64,000 nt of DNA from Hymenolepis diminuta (Eukaryota; Platyhelminthes; Cestoda; Cyclophyllidea; Hymenolepididae): contig CAADRB010000002.1 in NCBI GenBank assembly GCA_900708905.1, positions 5,527,390 through 5,591,389 on the forward strand. Direction: 5' to 3'. Below the pieces are notes generated by a model that saw only the letters and a list, made by a program, of their open reading frames with translations, made no database searches and had not been told where the DNA came from. A program made the translations under genes and the position numbers. Numbering within the stretch: position 1 is the first letter of the stretch; every line of letters starts with the position of its first letter. Below, piece after piece: positions 25,801-37,600 of this stretch.

Positions 25801-28800
25801 ACTGCCGGTTTTACAAGCGTGCTCGTTGACCAATGTGTCAACGGGAAACAACACACCCAAAGATTTCATAAATAGTGAGATTAACCTAGATAGAAAAGTA
25901 TGACACATAAAGACATGAAATATCCTTCTGATTAATGAGTCGAGCTAAAAATTCGTCCAATCTAAGCTGTTAATTTTTGTCAATAATTTCAAATGCACCA
26001 CCTTTGGAGATGTTATAATATTCGCACCCTTCTCAATCCTTGGTAGATAGATATTCACGTTAGATCGACTAGCATAAATAGGTAGTAATTTTCGAGAATG
26101 AGATCAAGAGAAATCTGCCATCTTACCTTGATGCACATAGTGGTGAACATTTTAACTCTCTCTGGAGACTCAAGAAAGCCCTTTGGATCCATCTCAATGT
26201 AGTTATGTAGAGCGGGAGCCATAGAGGGGAAGTAATCGCAAGCATCCTTGTTGTAGGCCTGGTAGAGCCACTCGAAAACACCCCACATTAGGGGAGAAAT
26301 TTTTTGGCAAGTGAGGGAGCAGATAAGGGAGAGGGCCTCATCATAGAAGTCGTCAACTTCGTTCTTGAGGATAATTTGCACGAGCTCGGCGATGACTCCT
26401 TCGGAGGCAGCAACGAGTTCAGTATTCTCTTCCATGACGGAAATAATACTTTCAATGTTCTCCATGATACCAGTGGCAACTATGCACCGGTACTCTTGGC
26501 TTTCGTTATAGCCATCTCCATCGGCGACACCGTCATCTGCAGATACAACCCCAACACCATTTTCTTGAACACCAACGAGCTTCAAGAAGGTCCCAGACTA
26601 GGAAATAAGAGGGCAAGTGCCAGAAATAATATTTCTTTTTCCCAATTTCTAATATTTCTTCTACAGATAAAAATGTTATTTGCTTTTAAATTTCCGACTG
26701 ATAAAAGACACTCTTAATTATGGCTATTTACTTAAGCCCATACATATCAAATTTTAATTTCGTTCAACCGGTAGCCGTCCTGATCCCGATGAAACGCGTG
26801 CCACTGCCATAACGCCAGCTTCAACAAATCTGAGTTTGTTTCGTTCCTTTTTTGGTTTAATATTTGATCATAAATCTTTCTTTACATGAACATAGAGCTC
26901 TGCTAAACGAACTATTGCATAAGAATACGCAGTGGGAATGGTCACCTGCATCCGAAGAGGCCATAGGGAAGCTAAAGTCGACGCTGAATTCGGAACTGCT
27001 GCTGACTCACTATGATTCACGCTTGCATATGGACCTCGCAGGTGACGCATCCGGTTACGGAATTGGTGCAATCATCTCTCACATTTTTCCGGATGGCTCT
27101 GAAAAAGTAATCACACAAGGCTCCCGTATCCTAATGCCAGCAGAGAAGGATTATGGGTAAGGTGAAAAGGAAGCACTGGCCATGATATATGCAGTAAAAA
27201 ATTCCATAGGTGTTACATGGCAAACGATTTATAATCCTAACGGACCACAAGCCGCCGTCGTTAATATTTGACTCAAGAAATTCTAGAGCACTCGGCAAAC
27301 TGTTTTCAGAGGTGGACACTAATGTTAATGGGTTATGACTACGATATCAGGTACCAGAAAACGGCGGATTTTTGCCAAGTTGATAGTCTATCACGTCTCG
27401 TCTATAATTAGCGTGCGCAAAAACGAAGAAGCAGAGATTGCATCGCTCAGCACATTACTAATAGAGACGATTCGAAATATACCAGTAACGGTAGAGGACA
27501 TCAGAAAGGAAACGGCGAAAGATGCGATCCTACAGCAAGCGTTAAAGTTTGTTCAGTTCAAATGGTCTTCATTTAGACTAAAAGGCGACATGCTTGAACT
27601 TTACAGCCGGCGAGATTCAGTATTTTGGACCAAGTTATTGTTCCTTATGCCCTTGCAAAATAATGTCCTACGACAGTTCCACCCAAGCAATGCTGGAATA
27701 AGCCAGATGAAAATCAGCCAGAGGATACACTTATTGATCCGATATGGATACCTCGTGCTCCATTGCAGCAAATGCCAGCAAGCTGCCAAAAACCCGACTC
27801 GCATAAGATCTCGTGCTGTGGCCACAAATGGAAACAGCTTGAATCAGATTACACGTCGACCTCGCGAGCGCGATAAGTGGTATTACATATTTAGTTGCAG
27901 TTGACTCATATTAGAAATGGTCATAGATGGTACCACTAACCTTGGCGACTAGTGATTTAACATTAGGGGGACTGCATCTAATCTTCTTGACACATGAATT
28001 GCCGAAGACTCTGGTTTCGGATAGCGGGATATAACTAAATCAGTCGACTTTAAGAAGTTCCACGAGCAACGATCGATCGAACACACCAGAACCCCTCCGT
28101 ACCACCCCCAGTCAAATGGACAGACTGAAAGATTCGTCGATACACCAAAGAGAGGCTTACAAAAAACAAAAGGAACCAGGGAAGAAGTATTGCAGAATTT
28201 CTTGCTGTGATACAGTTCAACTTTGCATCCTGTGTTGGAAAAAACACCCCCGGCCGAAAGGTGAGAACTTAACAAAAAATGATGCTGCCGAAAAAAATTC
28301 TGCCAGACAGGTGCAATCAGAAGAGCGGTTTTGCCATTAATACACCCATTTACGCTCTTGATTTTCGATTGAGTAGACAGTGGACACCTGCGATAATCAC
28401 AAACCGACATTAGAGCATGATTTACAATGTTGGGTCCGTGGGTCCGCCACTATAATCAACTCCTACGAAGACTGACAGAACCCACAATTGATAAGCGTTA
28501 TTGTATTCGTTACTTGATATATTTAGTCCAATTCATGTTCTCCCACCTAAATCTCAAGTTAAAGATCAGATTAGAATTCCAATGCGTACAGTAAGAACAA
28601 GGTCGATACGTTCTTGAAAACCTACGAGTGAACTACCTACAATGGGATAAACTGGAGGAATAATTTTCATTCACCTCCGCATTCAATACTTCTCCTATAG
28701 ATAAAAGTGTTATTTGCTTCTAAATTCCCCACTGATAAAGGAAGCTTCATAATTATGGTCATTTGTTTAAGTCGATACCAATTGAGATTGGGTTTCGTCA

Positions 28801-31800
28801 ATACGCGCGTGTTTACCGCAACGTGCCTCGTGTTCTGCTCTGAGTTATTGGCTTCTGTGTTAAGTTGCTATATTACTGATTATTGTAGATTGGTTAGTTC
28901 TGCAAGATTACTACTGGGACTTCTAGTATGTTACGCTATAACAGTAAGAAAAGTGCTGGTTAATAGCCCAACTCCGAAGCCATTTAAAGAAGCACCTTCC
29001 AACACTCAACTTGAGTAGGAAGCGGTGGTAAGAGCCCTAATTTAGACTACCTCCTTTATTAGCCAGACCCGATTAATGAGGTTAGCCATTCTCCTCACTA
29101 AATGTTCACCGATGGGCTTATGGCTTCACAGATGAGTACGTTAATTTCTGCACCACTGGCACGCTAATAGTATATTATGACTTGTACTAACTGCAAATCC
29201 CATTGTGATTTACCTAATATCAGCTGTTAGCTATAGGAAGCCTACAACTCCAACTGATCAGAGCAATATTATATAAACTGTGTTCCGAATTTAGTAATAG
29301 TATCATTATTAAACAGGAATTGAACTGACTGATAACCAAATTCTACTGCTCAATCCTAACGTCAAAACATCCTATTGTCAAAATCATAATTTTGGTAGAT
29401 TTTTTAATGACTTGATTGATAATAATAGATGGACTTGTTACAAATTGTCAATACCAAGTGAAAGTCTGAAGTTGAGATTGGTAATGCTTTTAAAATAATA
29501 ATAATAATGATCTCCAGGCCCATTTAGGGAAGCGTTTTCCAGCTCTAATTTAGGATAGTTGCATTATGGAGGCTCCCAGGTGGGAGACTCGAATTCTGCC
29601 ACTCGAAACGTTAACCAGATTTAACCAATGCGGTTAGCCGTTCCGTTCACCGGGTGTACGCAGATTAGAATTGAACCCGTGACCTTAGACGTGACAGACA
29701 CACAATGACAAATGCGCCACCAACCCACAAAATATGTTCAGTTATCGCTTTTTAATTCACTTAATGGAAGTGTTTCTAAGTCATTTTCTTAAACAGTTGT
29801 AAAAAGCACAAATGGCTATAGCGTTAACTGGATTATAACTAGTATTAAAAAAATTAACGCTACTCATACCATTCAAGAATCAATTTTGATAACTGATTAA
29901 AAAGATAAACCTCGAAAACCGAATTCGAAAGTTTTAAATAAGCCAACCATTTAGTATTCTTAAATTAAAAATTCTCCATTAGAACCATCAATGGATTAAT
30001 TTAATACCACGACACTCGTTTTTAACAATTTATTACTTTAGAGGAATTTAAATAGTTAAACAAACTACTACATCACTGAAAATCATCTAAGAAATTCATA
30101 GTAAATTAGTACTTACCAAATGCTGAAGAATTTGAACGGAAATTGGGATGATTTCTTGATGCTCAAGCAGTGTACGGAACACCACATTCAAATCATCGAA
30201 TTCTGTTTCACGAAAGAGTTTAAGGAGCTGCATAGTAAGGTCGGGGAAGTATTGACTCATTACAGCCTTAACAGCTTGCTGGTCATTGATCAAAGCAAAG
30301 ACAGTTTTGGCTGCGGCAACTCGTACAGGTAAGTCAGGATCCGAGCACATGAGATGACGGCACATCATTGCAATTTGGCACAAGATTTCCTTATTGTTAA
30401 ACTCAGCTCGGGATAGTCTCCCCACTAGCCAGCAAGCCCTAGCTCTACGGAAACCCTCATAGGCTTCAAATAAGGTCAGAACATGGGTGGTCATAAAGTT
30501 TTCCAATTGTTCCTTATAGACCTTGTTTTTGAGGAGATTATGACAAACAGTTCCAATCAAGTGGAAGGCACCATCCTTCACTTCAGGAGATAAATCACTG
30601 TTGAGAACTTGGACGCAGTATTCCATGCACTTGTCCAAGATACGCTTGCGACTGGTACAAGTCTCTTTGATGAAAAGTCTTGCAGCTTCACAAGCAGTGT
30701 CATCAGTTTCATAGTCAGTGTTGGACCTAATGTACTCCAAGGGATCTTCCTCCCAAAGTTCAGCCATCACTTTGTTAAACGAGATGCATGGTATTATGAC
30801 ATCCCGCAGCAGGGTATCGAAGTGAACTTGTAGGATCTTCCAGGAGAATGAATGCAGCATACTATATTAAAAATGAGATTATAACAAAGATTAAAGTGGA
30901 TACTTACGCTGAACTAAAGTATTGGAACACTGTGCTCATAACATTATCCGAAACGAAAGTTTTTTGACGATAGGCATCGCAAATTTTGAGGAGCGAGGTG
31001 AGAACCTGGGGTACATGACTCTTCAGATACCAATCAGCAAAGGCATTGTATTTAGAGGCAACATAACCTGGACTTCCGTAATTGTTAAACCAGATACGGA
31101 AGATTCGGGTAACCCACTTTTGACGTTTCCAGTAAAGGCTTTGGTCATCATCGTCGGCACCATTAAAGTTTTCAAGGAGGGAACAAAGAAGAATATGCCA
31201 TTGGGTTATGAACTAAATTGGACTGAGTATAAATGAAGTATTTTCATCTCACCTCAGCATTGAGAACTGTCGGTTGTATGAAACTATTCGTGAAAGAGCA
31301 AAATATTTTTAAAATAAGCTTTTGAAGAATTAGCGAGTTATCAGAAGAATCTGTGGCGAGTACGCCAAGTCTGTGATGCAGAATAGGCAAAAGATTACTC
31401 ATAATTTGAATCATGGAATTCTTTTCGCTCGGCTTGTTCTCACATACTTTAATGAGAGCATGTAAACAAGCCAAAGTTCCGTGAAATTCACGAAATTCGG
31501 ATGAATTCAGTGTTCCTGCTAACTGATCAACAAAGCCAGGAAAACGGGATGGATAATCGATCCTTAGAATCTTTTCGAGAGCCACTTTTAGAATGGATCT
31601 GAAAACGGCAGAATTACTAAATAAAACTATCATACTGTATTTGGATCTCCGAATTCACAATTGCGGCGACAATCACGCTTCGAATATTGTTTTTGTCTGA
31701 ATCATCTAAGACGAAAAATAATTCTCCATCTAGTTCGTCATTAACTTTGCATCGCCAGGATTTCAGAATCATGTTTTTGAGAAAGACACCTCCGGACTGA

Positions 31801-31989
31801 CGTATTGATAAATCTAATGACGGTTCCAAAATAATTTGCAATAGAGTCGGTCCGAATCCAACCATCCTTTGCATCTAATTTGGTAATAAAAAAAATATTT
31901 ATTACCTCATTCAGCAGTTTTTCCGCTTCCTCTCGATGTTCCGCCTGTAGGGAGGCCTGTAGGGTGTGGACAATTTTTTGTGGATCCAT
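19812..31989 (-). CDS. IPO7: Importin-7/8 (RanBP7/8-type nuclear transport receptor), complete 12-exon gene
   Basis: Karyopherin-beta family import receptor of the importin-7/8 branch (fly moleskin), which carries cargo such as ribosomal proteins, histones and signalling factors through the nuclear pore and is released by Ran-GTP. Exons in gene order: 31906-31989, 31636-31874, 31253-31598, 30908-31212, 30117-30861, 26127-26597, 25189-25374, 24967-25103, 24732-24898, 23511-23647, 20408-20696, 19812-19909. All boundaries are GT-AG and all phases agree, giving 1067 residues (human about 1040). The N-terminus MDPQKIVHTL and importin-beta N-terminal domain (residues about 20-110, with SIRQSGGVFLKNMI) are present. 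Family blocks include DYPSRFPGF, ELWEEDPLEYIR, SLTCQKISPLMW, AMHAAKLLEVLI and RVCVLGLCTL. An acidic loop lies near 890-960, and the tail RIEKAGGYNF...PSSFNF closely follows vertebrate importin-7. Intron sizes are 31, 37, 40, 46, 3519, 752, 85, 68, 1084, 2814 and 498 bp. Start: ATG at 31987-31989. IPO7 and IPO8 cannot be told apart; flatworms probably have one. Confidence 0.96.
23740..23860 (-). repeat. tRNA-like SINE family A, tail fragment (A2)
   Basis: Contains 'GATATCCTGGAGCTGCTC', 'TTTGAGAGATTCGCTTTC', 'CTTGTTGACTAGACC', which match the tail half of family A at 42.4 kb. The tRNA-like part is missing. Lies in importin intron 9. Confidence 0.55.
26650..28810 (+). mobile_element. Degenerate Ty3/gypsy LTR retrotransposon remnant in importin intron 5
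   Basis: Inserted antisense to the host gene. At 26864-27240 there is the end of reverse transcriptase and the RNase H start, with LLTHYDSRLHMDLAGDAS, GYGIGAIISH, DGSEKVI, SRILMPAEKDYG then an in-frame TAA followed by EKEALAMIYAVKN, all typical of gypsy pol. At 27640-27790 lies an integrase zinc-finger region ending CSKCQQAAK, with Asn where the family normally has its second His. At 28040-28160, in another frame, is the end of the integrase core (PPYHPQSNGQTERFVDT). Two flanking blocks of about 120 bp (26651-26775 and 28684-28805) resemble each other in direct orientation and are probably LTR remains. Stops, frameshifts and missing gag, protease and most of RT show it is dead. Confidence 0.85.
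29040..29175 (-). repeat. tRNA-like SINE family A, degenerate copy (A3)
   Basis: Reads 'CCTCCTTTATTAGCCAGACC', then 'GGTTAGCCATTCTCCTCACT', then 'GTTCACCGATGGGCTTATGG', the same order as the copy at 45.4 kb. Confidence 0.55.
29550..29735 (-). repeat. tRNA-like SINE family A (A4), head well preserved
   Basis: On the minus strand it starts GTTGGTGGCGCATTTGTC and reaches GGTCACGGGTTCAATTCT. This looks like a tRNA 5' half with an internal box A-like element and a box B (consensus GGTTCGANTCC, here GGTTCAATTCT). It is followed by the family 'GTGTACGCAGATTAG...GTGAACGGAACGGC' body read in reverse. It lies in importin intron 5, downstream of the gypsy remnant. Confidence 0.7.
31875..31905 (-). other. 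31-bp intron (importin intron 1)
   Basis: Starts GTAATA and ends AAATTAG on the minus strand. Removing it joins ...LLNE to MQRMVGFGPTLLQ in phase 0, matching the uninterrupted importin-7 N-terminus. Reading through keeps the frame open for a few codons only (a TAG lies at its end), so splicing is needed. Confidence 0.85.
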
Positions 31990-34685
31990 TTTATGGGCTA
32001 CTGGAAAATTTACTTGCAACAACGTGATAAAATACCGCAATAAACAAGGCGGGCAAGTGATTAAGTTTGGAGACTCTAACAAAACAGATTGAATAAACCA
32101 CATATAAAATTATTGAGGCTGCCAGACAAATGCTTTATTACCCCAACATAGTTTATATGAATGGATTTAGTATAAAACGTAATAAAATTCACAAAATTTA
32201 AAATGCCGAAATGGTGGTGTAACTTTCTGCAATATGATCTCACTCTTCGCATATTATTTTTTAAAATTAATATAAAAAAAATACTGCTGTTAATTATTCT
32301 TGAAAGTATTTATAAATAACGAACATGTGTGGAATTACAGACTCATAATTAAAAGCATTTTGTGTTTGGATTAAAATACAAAAATTTGGGGTACTGATGT
32401 AGCAAACCTGCACTTATTATGATTCTTTTACTAATTAGGCAAGTCAGTTATGTAATAATACGTTGCTTTTCATATTACGTGATATGAGACAGACTGGTTT
32501 ACAAACGGCATGTTATTGTCTTTGTATGGAACATAGCACTGGACATCACTCCCTACTTATAAAATAAGAAATAATACATTAATAAAAATATAAATAACGA
32601 CTTGTGGGATATGAACCCTATTGGAGTTGGTAAGTCAAAATTTTATAATTGTTTTTGTTATTTACTTAAAATAAACCATTAGAGCAGGCTCTGGTTATTT
32701 CTCTCAATGATTCCAACGTGATCAAAAAATTTTTAAAAATAATAGCTTTATAATGTATCTTTATGGTTCCATTTGATGGCGTTCTCTAAAAGAGACTCAA
32801 ATCAATTAATATAGATCCTATATATAAGTATAACAATTACCTCTCATATGCTTTTTAGTTCAATATAGTTTAAATACTTTTCGTTATTTTAGATAAATTT
32901 ATGCAATAAATTAATTCTAAATGAAATTAAACACAGTAATCGAATTTTACATATATGCTAAAATACAATTTTTTGAATTACTTACATGATTCTTTTTGTG
33001 TCAACAATCGATCGTACTTTTCCAAATCTTTGAAAAAACTTTAACCTGAAAAAATACTTACGAAATGTCCTAACTAACTGATACTTGTACTCATAATTTT
33101 CTGTTAACTAAAAATCCTATGTATTTGTTTGGCCCCAATATTTTATTTTCTACCATTGAGGAACGGGTGCTTGATCCGATGTATGAACTATCACAAATTT
33201 AAATGAAATACGATTCATATTAAGTACAAACTTATGGTAGAGAGAGACTTACTCATCTATAAAATCGGTAAGTTTTATATGGATTTAGGATGGCTAACTC
33301 AAATTAAACCATTAATGTGCTTATTGATGCTAGAAACAGGGGAAAATACGTTTCCGTAGATTTTCAAATTCAGTCCTTATTTGTAAAAGTAATTTTTGTG
33401 AAGGAAACGAATCTAGATAGGGCTAAACAAGGAAGATGTCTGTTCGATAGGTTTTGATGACAAAATTAGAACTGATTTTATTTTAACTAGCCACATTTGT
33501 AAAGAATTCACAAATATATGACGTCAAATATTAAATAAAAATGGCCATTTTAAATTAATAATAAGGAAATTCCCATCAAACAGTTTAATAAAATAGTTAA
33601 TAATAATGTCATCTACTAGTGATTAATTATGACAGAACAAATTAACAACTCAGAACCGAAATTCATTCCACTTGGATTACATACTCTTCCATACAAAGCT
33701 TAATTAATTTTATTCCACAATAAAAATTAATTTTTAATTTATGAAATTTGTATCAAAACGGAAGACTCACAGTCTTTAATACTCTTTTAATGAATCAAAT
33801 TGAGAAATGTATGAAAATAAAAGACAATTTAGAGTAATTTTATATCACTGAAACTGTTATATACGTATTGAAGACTGAAGTATGAAGTTTAATATAAGAA
33901 TTGAGAAGATGGTTGTTGTGCTGCTTAAACATGGTTGTTTACTTGTCATAAGCTGCAATTTATAATTATCACCTATTTATGGATGTTTCGTAAAAAACCA
34001 ACCTATTGGTAAACTAGATAAAAATATCTTCTACGTTGTAGAATGAAGAAACCTAGTTTATCATTATATTACACTTCACACTATACCTTAGATTTTGCAC
34101 TGAGAGTTGATGTATTTCAAATGAGTTAAGTAAAATCAAATAAGTGAGTTTGATGTTTTATTTAAAAGTAATAATTTTTTATTATTGAATGTATTATAAG
34201 AAGCAAGTATTATATTATGACTTATAAAAAATTTCTCAGACCTTTGTTTGTATGTATCTATTGTGAAGGGGTCAACTGACTAAAAGCGTTGGCGGTCTTC
34301 TGCTAATTATTTCTCGGGTTTATTTCTAATATTTGAATGAAAATAAACAATTTTCGACTGCTTTATTGATTAAACGAAGAAACAAAAATCGGGGTTATAT
34401 TTCTACAGACCTTTTGTCATTTTTACAGTGATCGAACTTATGAATCCCAATTAGTAAGTCTTTAATTCTTCTTTAATTAAATTTAATTGCTTACAATCAG
34501 CTTTAGTGGTAAATTTCCGATATATTTTGAAATAACACAGTATCCATGTAATTTTTGTGCAAGTTTATATTCATTACAATGCCCATTCTGTATCAATAGG
34601 TAGCATAAAATTTTCCATTAGTTTCTAACTGTTTTTGATGGATCGTACGTAACTATAGTGCACTGACATTTGATTCTACCTTAAG
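31990..34685. promoter_or_regulatory. Divergent intergenic region between importin-7/8 (-) and BICRA-like (+)
   Basis: About 2.7 kb between two genes transcribed away from each other, so it should contain both promoters and the first exon of the BICRA-like gene. Directly before the importin ATG (minus strand) there is a TTTTCCAG|TAG acceptor-like site, which could take a 5'-UTR exon or a spliced leader. A candidate first coding exon for the + gene is ATG at 32611 with a strong donor (G|GTAAGT) at 32629/32630, but its phase does not fit the next recognised exon. No CpG-rich island is visible. Confidence 0.4.
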
Positions 34686-37600
34686 CCCACCTACTGAACA
34701 GTTGACGGCGACTGAAAACGCTGTAAATGCGCTTCCCAAGCCGATTCAAGTCGCCCAGCCTGTTCCTACACCTTCACCTTCTGGTCTGAATGTGCAGCCG
34801 GCCCAATCAGAACAGCCACCATGCCTAAATCCAATTATCATGACAAATCCCGGATCCTCTTCGATGATGAGTTATATCCAAAATGCCAATGGGACATTAT
34901 CCATGCCTCTGGGGAATAATAATGTTGTAAACAGCGTTCCTCCTAGCAAATCTGGTCTCATTTCATCGTCGCCTTATATTTATCAGGGTATTCCATTCGG
35001 CCAACAGATTTTTCTTGCAAAGTATGTTGCCTATAATAGGATATAAGGTACTTTATGATTGGTTATTTAAGTTTACCCTCTTTTTCTTGCAGTCCTCAGC
35101 AAAATGGATTCGTAATAGCACAGCCACAAGGAGCGTCCTATATGATCGCTCCACCTCAAGTTCGAGGTCCATCTGCGGGTCAACCGATTCCAATGACATT
35201 CTTTTTGGGTCCACAGCAAACTCCTGGTCTAATTCAATTACCTCAGCAACAGCCTCCGGCCAATGTAATACCAACCATGAATCCGCAACCCCTCGTCTGC
35301 ACGAATCCTCCGGTAGCAGTCCAGCAACAGCCAACTTTCCAACAGGTCAGCGTTCATTCAATGCCAACATTTGCCTGCATTCTCTCTCTTTAATAACCAC
35401 GTTAGCCATCTTTCTTTCTTCACAACCAATAGCAATGCAAAAAAGCATTGCCAATTAGAATGTTCCACCACTTTAACCAATCAGCGTGCAATTAATTAAC
35501 ATTGATCGAATTTCATTCGCTACTTTGCATCCATACTATCAGGGTAGTTAGTACTACGATTTGTTGATGCTTTAGCCAATCTGAATTGTGCGTATTGGTG
35601 GTTCGAGGTTCATCCATTATCTTCTCTCTTATGCTAATTTTGCCTGGAAGTAGCATATTGGGAGGGTTGTAGTTTTTTTTTGCTCTTCTGTATTAGTTGC
35701 CGTTTTTAGACTTTTCATTCCTAAATCTGCCGTATTTTGTATTTTAGCTCTTCTTCTAAGATTTGATAGTATTTGCATTCGAATTCGTTGGTGGTTTTTT
35801 TCTCGGCTAGTGCTTGTTCCTAACGCATTTAGTTATGCTGGTTGCCATATTTTTTTGCAGCGATGAGCTGGTTCGTTTGAGGCCTCAGCCTCTTTTTTGT
35901 GCTTAATCAAATTGAACTGTTGTCGGATTTTCGTGATTCACGTGGAAAATCACACTTTATTGTGTGTGCGTATATGGGAATTTTCCAGAAATTAAATCGC
36001 TCACTGTGGCGACTCGTTTTCTATTTGTTCCGATTAATGGTTTAAATCCAATGTTTTTTTTCGAGTAAGATATGAATATAATTGAGTTAAGTTTTCTTCT
36101 AGATAAGCATTATTCTTCCTAGCTGTCATAACTTTCTTCTAAAACAGGAAAAAAGAATAAACAGCTTTTTATTGCTTATTTTGAAAGCCCTCATTTAGAA
36201 AAGTGGCTAATTTATATTTGGAGTTTTTAAACACCAATTTGTGCGAGTTGACTATTACTCACTTAACTTCAAACTTCTCTAAAACATGATAGATAATGAC
36301 ATTGAAATGTATGTAGCTGTTTGAAGGAGAACAGTAGAAAAATATTAGATAGAGAACTAGTAAACTGAGATTGTATGAAACCTAATTAACACCTAGAAAC
36401 TTAGGGTTGTTCGAACCAAGATTAGGTCACATTACTGGGACAGGGAGGTGAACAGAATGTCTAGCGCTCCGATCAAAATGGTGGTTAATGGTAAATTTAG
36501 TACAAATATTGTGTACGTGTTTCCTATTAATTTTCAGTCCATATTTTTTTCGCTGTCAGTCATTCAATTTGTAATCCGTATTTGAGCTCTCAAATTTTAC
36601 CTGGGAAGTTGCCTCTTTATGTCATTATTTTGGTAATGTTGGTGATCTGCCTTTTCTTCATTATCTTTTTCCCTAAAATCCTTTTTAACTGAGATTCATT
36701 ACGTTAGAGTGTAGTTTAATACCCCTCGAGTGTGGGTGAAATTCCCACTTTTCTCTTTACTAAATTTTGTTTATTAATGCGTTACTAATAAGTAGACATA
36801 CATTGCTAGTTGAAATTTTGCTTTTTAAACCGGCAAATTAACTTCTGCATAGTGTAGTATTTGGCTGGCACTTCTTTAGGTTATTTTCGTACTATTGTAA
36901 TCTGACGGATCGCACTTTGATAATAATAGCACCTGCGAGCAAATAATCCTAAATCAACAAATCGGTTTTGTACATATGTACATGTGAATTTCTCAGAGAT
37001 TTAGTGTCTCTGCTTCTCATATAGCTAATTAAATTTATCTCCAAATTTAATTATAATATTAATTAATTAACGTTTCAAAGAATTTTTACTTATGTGGATT
37101 CCTCTTAAGGTTTCCAATGTATTTTAAAATTGGAAGGTATCAGAGATTTTCGTTATATTAGAGCTCAGCATGAAGTTTTTTAATTAATATTTTTTGTAAG
37201 TATTTTTTGGACAAATTTAATGCTCCACTCACGTTGGAAGTTATGTTCAGGAGAATTTGGAATTAATTGCCGTATTGTAATTTGTACGATGGAGTAAACG
37301 TTAGAATTTCAGAATGCTCCATATCTGCAAAATTCTACTTTTTCGTGTGCATGATTAGTAAGGCTAGTTTAGTAAGGTGTGTTAGCTTTAGCTAATATAT
37401 GGTTAATGATATATTTAACGTATGTAGACAATAAAATGGTATAAATGGAGCTGCGGCACACTAAACATCCGCAATCCTATATACTTTCTGAGCTTAATCA
37501 GGATCATTTAACTTGGTTTTGTGATGCTTTCTTCCCGGCTGGAATTTGTTTTGGTGTTCATTTTCACCGCATTTCTTTCTATTCAAAATTTGAGTAAACG

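Noticed and set aside
26304..26717. 137-codon open frame on the + strand
   Set aside because: It is the antisense of importin exon 26127-26597, which has clear protein similarity and correct splice phases.
28116..28340. Small + strand frame after the integrase core
   Set aside because: A shifted frame of the decayed gypsy element, not a separate gene.
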